Shown: positions 55,510-62,663 of the stretch, one piece after another
How positions within the stretch are numbered: the stretch's first letter is position 1
How the letters are laid out: every line of letters begins with the position of its first letter
DNA from: Bog-756 sp052326605
GTDB lineage: Bacteria; Actinomycetota; Acidimicrobiia; Acidimicrobiales; RAAP-2
Assembly (NCBI GenBank): GCA_052326605.1
Contig: JBKQMB010000043.1
Span: 68,169 to 132,168 of the forward strand
Length of the DNA: 64,000 bases
Direction: 5' to 3'
The notes under the pieces: model-generated
Databases searched by the model: none
What the model was told of the DNA's origin: nothing
Seen by the model: only the letters and a program-made list of their open reading frames with translations
Made by a program: the position numbers and the translations under genes

Positions 55510-57132
55510 TCACTTCCGGACCCCGGCGCCGTGGACGCCGTCGAGCAGCTCCCGGGCGTGGCGCCGGGCCGAGGCGCTGTTCGGCCTGCCCGACAGCATC
55601 CGGCTCAATTCCACCACCCTTCCCTCGTCGTCGAGGGGCACGACCACGGAGTGCGTTCGGCCGGCGCGCTCGGTCTTCCGCACCTCGAGCTGGTGGTCGG
55701 CCTGCGCCGCCACCTGGGCCAGGTGAGTCACGACGAGCACCTGGTTGTGGCGCCCGAGATCGGCGAGGGCGGCACCGACAGTGATGGCCGCCGTTCCTCC
55801 CACCCCGGCATCGACCTCGTCGAACACCATCACCCCGGGAGCATCGGTCAGCGCCAGTCGCAGGGCCAGCATGGTGCGGGAGAGCTCGCCGCCGGAGGCC
55901 ACCTTGGCCAACGGCTGCAGGGGCTCTCCCGCGTTGGCGGCCAGCCCGAACGTGACGTCGTCAGCCGGTCCGGTCCCCTCCACGGAGATCGAGAAGCGGG
56001 CCGACCCCATGGCCAGTCCGCGCAGCGTCGATTCGACGTCGAGGGCCAGGCGGGGGGCGGCCTCCCTGCGGGCCGCCGCCACCTTCGATTCGACCTGTGC
56101 GAGCGCCGAACGGGCCAGCTCGATCTCTCCGTCCAGGGCCACCGCCCGGCGGTCTTCGTGGTCGATGGCCGCCAGGCGCCGGTGGGCCTCCCCGGCAAAG
56201 GACAGCACGCCGGAGAGCGTGGCGCCGTACTTGCGCTCGAGCTGCCGGAACAGCTGGCGGCGGGTGCGGATCTCCTCGAGGCGTTGCGGGTCGTCCTCCC
56301 ACGTCTCCGCCACCGTCCGCAACTCGGTGGCCAGGTCGGAGAGCTCGCCCATCGACGATCGCACCCTGGCGTCGGCTGCGGCCAGAGGCGCCCTTCCGGT
56401 GAGGGCGGCCGATGCGTCGGCCAGGCGGTCGAGGGCACCGTCGTCGTCCGATCCGGTGAGGGCGGACAGGGCACGGGCTGCGGCCTCGCGGTGGGCGCCG
56501 GCTGCAGCCAGTCTGTCCTCTTCGACCTCGAGCCGTGCGTCCTCGTCGCCGTCCTCGATGCGGGCCCCTTCGATCTCTTCGATCTGATACCGGAGCATCT
56601 CCACTTCGCGGGCCCGTTGCCGGGCATCTCCACCCAGGTCCTCCGACTCGTCGGTCAGTCGGCGGAGGTGCTGGCGTGCCGTTCCGAGCAGCGGTAGGTC
56701 GACGCCGGCGAAGGTGTCGAGCGCCCGCCGCTGGGCGTCGGAGTGGACCAGCGACCGGTGCTGGTGCTGCCCGTGCAGCTCGATGAGATCGCCGGCCACT
56801 TCGGCCAGTGCACCGATCGGAACCATCCGTCCGTCGACCCACGCCTTGGACCGTCCCTCGCGGGCCACCGACCGGGCCAGCAACGTCTCGCCGGCCGGCT
56901 CCCTTGCGGCCTGGTCGACGAACCGGCCCTCGACCAGCGCCTCGGCCGCACCTGCTCGGACCGTCGACGGGTCGGCCCTTCCCCCGAGCAGCAGGCCCAG
57001 CGCTTCGACCAGGAGGGTTTTGCCGGCCCCGGTCTCGCCGGTCAGGGCGGTCATCCCCGGTGCCAGGGTGACCGTGACATCATCGATCACACCGAGGTCA
57101 CGCACTCGGAGCTCGACCAGGATGCGTCCCAA
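55510..57132 (-). CDS. recN: DNA repair protein RecN
   Basis: This SMC-like ATPase responds to double-strand breaks. The 540-residue protein has Walker A GETGAGKTLLVEALGLLLGG, a central coiled-coil and zinc-free hinge, the signature KVASGGELSRTMLALRLAL and Walker B VMVFDEVDAGVGG. TTG 57132 is the start. The order nadK-recN is typical and a 12-bp gap separates them. Confidence 0.94.
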   Translation of the reverse strand: MGRILVELRVRDLGVIDDVTVTLAPGMTALTGETGAGKTLLVEALGLLLGGRADPSTVRAGAAEALVEGRFVDQAAREPAGETLLARSVAREGRSKAWVDGRMVPIGALAEVAGDLIELHGQHQHRSLVHSDAQRRALDTFAGVDLPLLGTARQHLRRLTDESEDLGGDARQRAREVEMLRYQIEEIEGARIEDGDEDARLEVEEDRLAAAGAHREAAARALSALTGSDDDGALDRLADASAALTGRAPLAAADARVRSSMGELSDLATELRTVAETWEDDPQRLEEIRTRRQLFRQLERKYGATLSGVLSFAGEAHRRLAAIDHEDRRAVALDGEIELARSALAQVESKVAAARREAAPRLALDVESTLRGLAMGSARFSISVEGTGPADDVTFGLAANAGEPLQPLAKVASGGELSRTMLALRLALTDAPGVMVFDEVDAGVGGTAAITVGAALADLGRHNQVLVVTHLAQVAAQADHQLEVRKTERAGRTHSVVVPLDDEGRVVELSRMLSGRPNSASARRHARELLDGVHGAGVRK

Positions 57133-57144
57133 AGGGTCAGGCCC

Positions 57145-57969
57145 CTACCGGTCGGCCAAGTGGAACTTCGCCTTCAGGATGGCGTGGAAATCACGGGTCC
57201 CGAAGGTGACGAGCCGGGCCGGCTGCCTGCCCTCACTGCAGTCCACGGTTGCTCCCGGTTCGAGGAGGGAGACGCTGATGCCATCGACGACCAGTACCGC
57301 CGTCCGGGGCTGGAGAACCTCCAGGCGCAGCCGCTCGGTCGGGTCGAGGACAAGTGGGCGGTCGAAGAGCATGTGCGGGGAGACCGGCGTCACCACGATG
57401 GCCCGCAGCCGTGGCGACAGCACCGGTCCTCGGGCCGAGAGGTTGTAGGCGGTGGAGCCGGTTGGTGTGGCCACCAGCAGGCCGTCGGCCGCGTAGGTGA
57501 CGAAGGGCCGCCCGTCGATCGATGTCGCGATCCGGACTGTGTGCCCGGGCACGGTCTTCTCCACCGTCGCCTCGTTCAGCGCCATCCGCTCGTCGACCAG
57601 CGCGCCGTCGGGACCGTGCACGGTCACCGAGAGGGTCATCCGCTCCTCCACCTGGTATGAACCCTCCAGAAACCCGGAGAGCGCATCCTCGAGTCCACCC
57701 GGTTCCGCCTGGGTCAGATAGCCCAGGCGTCCGATGTTGACGCCGAGAACAGGGATGCCGCCTTCCAGCGCGCTGTCCACGGCACGCAGGAGGGTGCCGT
57801 CGCCCCCCAGGCTGACCAGGAGATCGGCACCATCGATGGCCACCGAGTCGTCGGCCTGGAGCGCCATGATGGCCCGGTGGCCGCGCTCGGCCAACCACAC
57901 GCTCGCCCGCTCTGCCAGCGCAGCCGCTTCGGGCCGCGTGGGATGGGCGTAGAAGGCGATGGTTGCCAT
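57145..57969 (-). CDS. nadK: NAD kinase
   Basis: NadK phosphorylates NAD to NADP. The 274-residue protein has IAFYAHPTRPEAAALAERAS, the phosphate-binding GGDGT (SLGGDGTLLRAV), NIGRLGYLT and PTGSTAYNLSARGPVLSPRL. ATG 57969 is the family-length start; it lies 7 bp from the tlyA stop. Confidence 0.95.
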   Translation of the reverse strand: MATIAFYAHPTRPEAAALAERASVWLAERGHRAIMALQADDSVAIDGADLLVSLGGDGTLLRAVDSALEGGIPVLGVNIGRLGYLTQAEPGGLEDALSGFLEGSYQVEERMTLSVTVHGPDGALVDERMALNEATVEKTVPGHTVRIATSIDGRPFVTYAADGLLVATPTGSTAYNLSARGPVLSPRLRAIVVTPVSPHMLFDRPLVLDPTERLRLEVLQPRTAVLVVDGISVSLLEPGATVDCSEGRQPARLVTFGTRDFHAILKAKFHLADR

Positions 57970-57976
57970 CGGTCGC

Positions 57977-58816
57977 CTATCCCTCGGGGTTCCGGTGATG
58001 TGCCTCGGCCACCGCCGCGTCCAGCATGGCGTCGAGGTCTGGTGCGGCCGGCGCCGACGGTCCGCAAGGCGTACGGGCGTGGAGGATGAACTCGATGTTC
58101 CCGGCCTGCCCGGTGATCGGTGACGGCATGGCTCCCATGATGGCTGCTCCCGAGGCGCAGAGCGCGCCGGCTGCCTCTCCGAGGGTTCGACGGTGGATGA
58201 CGGGGTCGCGGATGACACCCTTGAAGCGGGAGGCCTCCACCCGGCCGGCCTCGAACTGGGGCTTGACCAGGAGGACGGCCGGAGCTCCCGGCACAGCGAT
58301 GTCCCCCACCAGGACCGGCACCGCCTGGGAGAGCGAGATGAACGAGAGATCGGCCGTGACCAGGTCGACCGGAACACCCCCGACCGTGGCCAGCGTCACC
58401 TCCCGGATGTCCATACGCTCGCGGTTGACCACCCGGCCGTCGAGGCGCAGCCGGTGGTGCAGTTGGCCCCTCCCCACATCGACCGCCACCACCGAGGCCG
58501 CACCCGCCTGGAGCAGGCAGTCGGTGAATCCCCCGGTGGATGCGCCTGCGTCGAGGGCCCGGGCGCCCGTGGGGTCGATGCCGAACCGGGTCAGAGCGGC
58601 AACGAGCTTCTCCCCTCCCCGACCCACGTAACGCGCAGGGGCGCCGAGCAGTTCGATGGGTTCTGCCGGTGCCACCAGCCGCGCAGACTTGTCGGCAATC
58701 GTCCCGGAGACCAGCACGAGCCCCCGGTCGATCAGTGCCGCAGCCAGAGGTCGGCTCTCGACCAGCCCCCTGGCCACCAGTGCACGGTCGAGGCGCTGTC
58801 GAGCCGGCGAGGTCAG
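57977..58816 (-). CDS. tlyA: TlyA family rRNA (cytidine-2'-O)-methyltransferase
   Basis: TlyA methylates 16S and 23S rRNA. The protein has an N-terminal S4 domain (RQRLDRALVARGLVESRPLA, ALIDRGLVLVSGT) and an FtsJ-type methyltransferase domain with ALDAGASTGGFTDCLLQAGA (motif I), VDLVTADLSFISLSQAV and a KPQFEAGR segment. The first ATG/GTG/TTG (GTG 58777) cuts into the S4 domain. Reading back in frame shows the missing S4 residues and a CTG at 58816-58814 that overlaps the upstream stop (CTGA), which is taken as the start, giving 279 residues. If GTG 58777 is used the protein is 266 residues and lacks the S4 N-terminus. Confidence 0.88.
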   Translation of the reverse strand: MTSPARQRLDRALVARGLVESRPLAAALIDRGLVLVSGTIADKSARLVAPAEPIELLGAPARYVGRGGEKLVAALTRFGIDPTGARALDAGASTGGFTDCLLQAGAASVVAVDVGRGQLHHRLRLDGRVVNRERMDIREVTLATVGGVPVDLVTADLSFISLSQAVPVLVGDIAVPGAPAVLLVKPQFEAGRVEASRFKGVIRDPVIHRRTLGEAAGALCASGAAIMGAMPSPITGQAGNIEFILHARTPCGPSAPAAPDLDAMLDAAVAEAHHRNPEG

Positions 58817-59271
58817 CCTGCCAACCCGGAGGCCACGGCCTTCTCGGCCGGAGCCTTCTTCGCTGCAGTCTTCTTGGCTGCAGTCTTCTTGGCTGCAGTC
58901 TTCTTGGCCGGAGCCTTCTTCGCTGCAGTCTTCTTGGCCGGAGCCTTCTTCTGCGCCGTGGTGGACCGTCCGGCTCCAGCTGTCCGCTGGAGCACGGCAG
59001 CGACCTGCTTGGCCAGATCCTCGATATTGGTGATGCCGAGGTTATCCAGCTGGTGACTCACCTCGCGACGGATCTGGGACAGCAGCGCCTCACGGCTCTT
59101 GCGGCTGCGCTCGAGCAGCTCATCGACCTTGGCTCGCGCGTCGCTGCGCTGCACCTCGCCGTTCTGGACCAGCTGCTGCACGAACTCCTCGGCACGGGCA
59201 CGGTTCACGTTGGTGAAGTTGATGCCGGCATCGACGTATCGCTGCAAACCATCTCTGTTCTTGTTGGCCAT
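58813..59271 (-). CDS. Phasin-like protein with AKKTA-repeat tail
   Basis: The 152-residue protein has an N-terminal helical domain (MANKNRDGLQRYVDAGINFT and ARAEEFVQQLVQNGEVQRSD) with a coiled-coil (DELLERSRKSREALLSQIRR), of the PHA-granule-associated type, and a C-terminal tail of AAKKTAAKKAPAKKTAAKK repeats. Such a tail can bind DNA, as in PhaF. It shares the architecture with the gene at 19784, though the N-terminal domains differ. The repeat DNA (58851-58950) is near-identical units, so length variation is likely. Its TGA overlaps the proposed tlyA start. Confidence 0.8.
   Translation of the reverse strand: MANKNRDGLQRYVDAGINFTNVNRARAEEFVQQLVQNGEVQRSDARAKVDELLERSRKSREALLSQIRREVSHQLDNLGITNIEDLAKQVAAVLQRTAGAGRSTTAQKKAPAKKTAAKKAPAKKTAAKKTAAKKTAAKKAPAEKAVASGLAG
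58851..58950. repeat. Tandem 15-nt repeat in the phasin-like gene
   Basis: Units such as GCAGTCTTCTTGGCT recur with few changes (interspersed with a GAGCCTTCTTCG variant), encoding K-T-A-A-K on the minus strand. The near-identity suggests slippage-driven expansion. Confidence 0.75.
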
Positions 59272-59322
59272 ATTGCCTACTCTACCTGGACCGCCTGCCC
59301 TCAGCCAGGACGAATCTCCCGT

Positions 59323-60138
59323 TCAGTGGGCGAGCGCCTCGCGGACGAGCGTGAAGAAGTCGGACGCGCGTGCGGCGAGCGGCGTGTCGAAGCCGCGACC
59401 CCCTGCCGGGGTGACCCCCGAGTCGACCAGTCCGAAGGGGATCCCGAGACGCTCGGCAAGCCGACCGTCGGTCCGAGGTTGGTCGCCGACCATGACGACG
59501 GAGCAGTCTCCGTCATCGAAGGCGAAACGACGCTTCATGAGCGAAGCCATCGGTGCGTGGGGCTTTCCGGCGATCTCGGGTGTCTGCCCGGAGGCGGTGG
59601 CCACCGCGGCGAGGAGGGCGCCGGAGCCGGGCAGCAACCCGGACGGAGTCGGGAAGGTCGGGTCCTCGTTGGTGCCGATGAGTCGACCCGAGGCTCGGGC
59701 TGCCATCGCCGTGGCCGCCAGGGAGTCGAAGTCGAAGGCACGGCTCCATCCGACGATGGCCGCATCGACCGATCCGCCGTCCATGACCTCCACTCCTCGT
59801 TCGTCGAGTGCCTCGAGTACGCCTCCCTCGGCCAGGACCTTGACCGACTGGCCTGGCTCCACCAGGGAAGCGACGGCCATCGCCGAGGTCACCAGATCGC
59901 CGGGCACGGCATCGATGCCGATGCGCGCCAAGCGGGCCAGGAGCGCGCTGGTGGTCGGTGCCGAGTTGTTGGTGGCGAACGCCACCCGGACGCCGTGTGC
60001 ACGGAGTGCGCCGACTGCACCGGCGGCATCGCCGATCGGCTCGCCGGTCAGCCAGATCACTCCGTCGAGGTCGACGATCCAAAGCGAGGCGGTACCGAAC
60101 GCCGGTTGTGCCGAACGAACCGACTGGGGTGCGGTCAT
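59323..60138 (-). CDS. HAD-superfamily phosphatase, subfamily IIA (NagD-like)
   Basis: The 271-residue protein has the nucleophile motif WIVDLDGVIWLTGEPIGDA (DxD), VAFATNNSAPTTSALLARLA (motif II), and VVMVGDQPRTDGRLAERLGI (motif IV). The cap domain sits between motifs II and III, as in NagD/PGPase. It probably hydrolyses a sugar or nucleotide phosphate. It is coupled to the desaturase gene (ATGA overlap at 60135-60138). Confidence 0.87.
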   Translation of the reverse strand: MTAPQSVRSAQPAFGTASLWIVDLDGVIWLTGEPIGDAAGAVGALRAHGVRVAFATNNSAPTTSALLARLARIGIDAVPGDLVTSAMAVASLVEPGQSVKVLAEGGVLEALDERGVEVMDGGSVDAAIVGWSRAFDFDSLAATAMAARASGRLIGTNEDPTFPTPSGLLPGSGALLAAVATASGQTPEIAGKPHAPMASLMKRRFAFDDGDCSVVMVGDQPRTDGRLAERLGIPFGLVDSGVTPAGGRGFDTPLAARASDFFTLVREALAH

Positions 60139-61319
60139 TCCGCTCGTTGGTCGGTGGCCTCCGACTCGGTCGAGGCCACCACGGAGCCCTTCCGGGTCCG
60201 GCGCGTCGATGCAGCCAGCTGATCAGCTGACTCGAGCACCCGCGAGATCAGCCCGGAGAGGGTCGAAAGCGGCTCGTTCGGCACGTTCGGCACGTCGACC
60301 CCGGCATCTTCCGCGGCGGCCGGCTCCATCCGTGGAAGGGCCTCGGCTGACGGTGCCATCGGACGCGCACTGAGGTCGGCGATCCGCCCGCCGGTGACCT
60401 TCGCCGCCCGTTCCCAGTAGGAACGGAACATCCCGATGTCGAAGGCGCCGTCGCGTACCCGCGCCTGGTCGAGGAGCCGTGCCGGCGGGTCCTTCACGTC
60501 CCTGACCACGCGGATGGCGGCGAGCCCTCGCAGGACGTACCACGTGGGGTCGTACTCCCACCAGGTGAACCCCTGCCGGCACGACGCCGGCAGGTAGTGA
60601 TGGTTGTTGTGCCAACCTTCCCCTCCGGTGATCACGGCGACGATCATCGAGTTCCGGCTGGTGTCCGGGGTGGCGTAGCGCCGCCTGCCGACGAGGTGGG
60701 CCATCGAGTTCACCAGGAACGTCCCGTGCCACAGCAGTACCGTGGAGAGGAAGAACCCGATCAACAGGCCGCCCCACCCTCCGATCAGCAGACAGGCGAT
60801 GGCCAGCATCCACGGACCGACCCACTGGAACCGCTCGACCAGGCGCAGCTCCGGAAAGGAGGCGAAGTCCTTGATGGTGGAGAGATCGGTGGACTTGTAC
60901 TTGGTGGACAGGATCCAGCCCACGTGGCTCCACCAGAACCCGTCGCGCGGCGAGTGCACGTCGTCGTCCTGATCGGTGAAGCGATGGTGCAGGCGGTGGT
61001 GGCCGGCCCACCAGAGGGGGCCCTTCTGGAGGGCGGTGGTCCCGCCGAACGCCATGAGGAACTGCGCCACCCTGCCCATCCGGTAGCTGCGGTGAGAGAA
61101 GTACCGGTGATAGCCGGCGGTGATGCAGAACATCCGGGTGACGTAGAGCACGGCGCACAGCACCCAGTCCTGCCAGGTGACCACGACGAAGAACGCGGCC
61201 AGAGGAGCGAGGTGCACGGCGAAGAACGGGATGGCCGCCACCCAGTCGGTCCGATCCACGGGCCGATCCGCGCCGCTGGGGTTCGAGGGGCCGGTCGGTT
61301 CGGTGAGGGTGGAGTTCAT
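60135..61319 (-). CDS. Membrane fatty-acid (acyl-CoA) desaturase
   Basis: The 394-residue diiron desaturase has the three histidine boxes: HRYFSH, WAGHHRLHHRF and EGWHNNHHYLP, with four to five membrane helices between (e.g. FFVVVTWQDWVLCAVLYVTR). It introduces a double bond into acyl-CoA or lipid chains. The ~80-residue C-terminal extension, ending in TRRTRKGSVVASTESEATDQ, has no desaturase homology and is likely a tail for interaction or regulation. Confidence 0.9.
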   Translation of the reverse strand: MNSTLTEPTGPSNPSGADRPVDRTDWVAAIPFFAVHLAPLAAFFVVVTWQDWVLCAVLYVTRMFCITAGYHRYFSHRSYRMGRVAQFLMAFGGTTALQKGPLWWAGHHRLHHRFTDQDDDVHSPRDGFWWSHVGWILSTKYKSTDLSTIKDFASFPELRLVERFQWVGPWMLAIACLLIGGWGGLLIGFFLSTVLLWHGTFLVNSMAHLVGRRRYATPDTSRNSMIVAVITGGEGWHNNHHYLPASCRQGFTWWEYDPTWYVLRGLAAIRVVRDVKDPPARLLDQARVRDGAFDIGMFRSYWERAAKVTGGRIADLSARPMAPSAEALPRMEPAAAEDAGVDVPNVPNEPLSTLSGLISRVLESADQLAASTRRTRKGSVVASTESEATDQRAE

Positions 61320-61419
61320 GGTCGGGGGCCGTTGCCGGTTGGCGAGGGCTCTCAGATAGTAACCGAAGGGAGTCCGGGACGACGTGGACGAAGACCGTTG
61401 GGTAGCAACCGACCATCGC

Positions 61420-62553
61420 TCACTTCTGGACGTAGAGGTCCCCGTTCGGGCCTTTTGCCATCTTTATCGGAATCAGGCCGGTGGCCGCCGGTCCGTTGAT
61501 GACGGCCCCCGTGGCAGCATCGAATGTCGAGCCGTGGCAGGGACAGGCGATGATCTTGGCCGACGGCACGTAGGCGACCGTGCAACCGGCGTGGGGGCAC
61601 ACCGCGTCGAAGGCCACGAAGTCATCCGCTGTCTGTTGGACGACCAGGGACGGATCACCGGTGGACGGGTCGGTGAAACTGGCCGAGCCACCCACCGGCA
61701 CGCTGGATGCGGGCCCGACCTCGGTACCCGGCGGTGTCGAGCCGGTCCTCGATGTAGTGGACCCTCCTCCACCTGACGAAGCGGCCGTCGTCGGCGGTGA
61801 GGTCGTGCCGGTCGTGCCCGACCCGCCTCCGGCGAGGGAGCCGGCGCCGGTGGCCGAGCTGGTCGTTCCGCCCACTATCCGTCCGAGCAGTGCGGTCAGT
61901 CCGCCTCCCACCACCACCGCGCCGGCGACGATGCCGGTAAGTGCACCCTTGCTCAGCACTTCACGGCGCGACATGCCGTGCCCGCCGACCGCATCGGCCT
62001 CATGCGACCGGGCAAGCCAGGTGTCGAGAGCGGGAGCGCCACCGGCGCCGGCGAGGGCCAGCGGCGTCCAGGCGAAGAAGAAGACGATGTCCGATCCGGT
62101 GAAGTACGGGGAGGCATGGAAGCTCACGGTCAGGAAGAGCCCGAAGGAGAGGGCCATGCCGGCGATGGCGGCCACTCGAGTCAGGAGGCCGAGCACCACC
62201 CCGATGCCGATGGCGACTTCGCCCAGGGCGATGACCAGCCCGACGGCCGGGGCGATCCCCAGCAGGTGGGAGAGCAGCCCGTGGATCGGGCTCGAACGGG
62301 CAGCCCCGGCGAGCTGGGCATGGATCGAGGCCGGGCTCGAGCTTCGGAAGAAGGCAGGGTTGGCGAGCTTCTGGAGGCCAGCGAAGAGGAACGTGACCCC
62401 GAGGAAGAGCCGCAGGGGCATGAGCATCCATCCGGCGGCCACCGTGCCGTCCGAGCGCTGCACCGTCCACATGGACTCCGCCCCGGACGTCGGGGTCGGG
62501 GCCTGGGATCGTGCAGCCGCCGACCGGACCCGTCTCGACGAGTTGGAGGTCAT
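61420..62553 (-). CDS. DoxX-like membrane domain fused to a Rieske [2Fe-2S] domain
   Basis: The 377-residue protein has three parts. The N-terminal ~160 residues form a DoxX/TQO-small-subunit-like four-helix bundle (MPLRLFLGVTFLFAGLQKLA, GLVIALGEVAIGIGVVLGLL). Next is a twin-arginine-like segment SRREVLSKGALTGIVAGAVV with a further helix and a Gly/Ser/Thr linker. The C-terminus is a Rieske domain: C319-P-H321 with C324, then C337-P-C339-H340; two Cys and two His ligate the cluster and the remaining Cys pair forms a disulfide. It probably passes electrons to or from quinone or thiosulfate at the outer face. ATG 62553 is preferred; an upstream in-frame start at 62649 cannot be excluded. Confidence 0.82.
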   Translation of the reverse strand: MTSNSSRRVRSAAARSQAPTPTSGAESMWTVQRSDGTVAAGWMLMPLRLFLGVTFLFAGLQKLANPAFFRSSSPASIHAQLAGAARSSPIHGLLSHLLGIAPAVGLVIALGEVAIGIGVVLGLLTRVAAIAGMALSFGLFLTVSFHASPYFTGSDIVFFFAWTPLALAGAGGAPALDTWLARSHEADAVGGHGMSRREVLSKGALTGIVAGAVVVGGGLTALLGRIVGGTTSSATGAGSLAGGGSGTTGTTSPPTTAASSGGGGSTTSRTGSTPPGTEVGPASSVPVGGSASFTDPSTGDPSLVVQQTADDFVAFDAVCPHAGCTVAYVPSAKIIACPCHGSTFDAATGAVINGPAATGLIPIKMAKGPNGDLYVQK

Positions 62554-62663
62554 TGTCCCGTGCCCATGATGCTGCACGATACAGGTGGACCCCTGGGAGG
62601 AGGCATCGCCCGGGAGGCTCGGAGTGATCCCGCGCCCATGCCCGGTCATGCCACCATGGATGG
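62554..62663. other. Divergent intergenic region
   Basis: This 110-bp stretch separates the DoxX-Rieske gene and the acyltransferase gene and must hold their promoters. I see no clear hexamer at leaderless distance for either; a GGATGG repeat precedes ATG 62664. Confidence 0.3.

Noticed and set aside
58851..58950. CRISPR-like repeat array
   Set aside because: The 15-nt units are in-frame Lys/Ala codons of the phasin-like gene.
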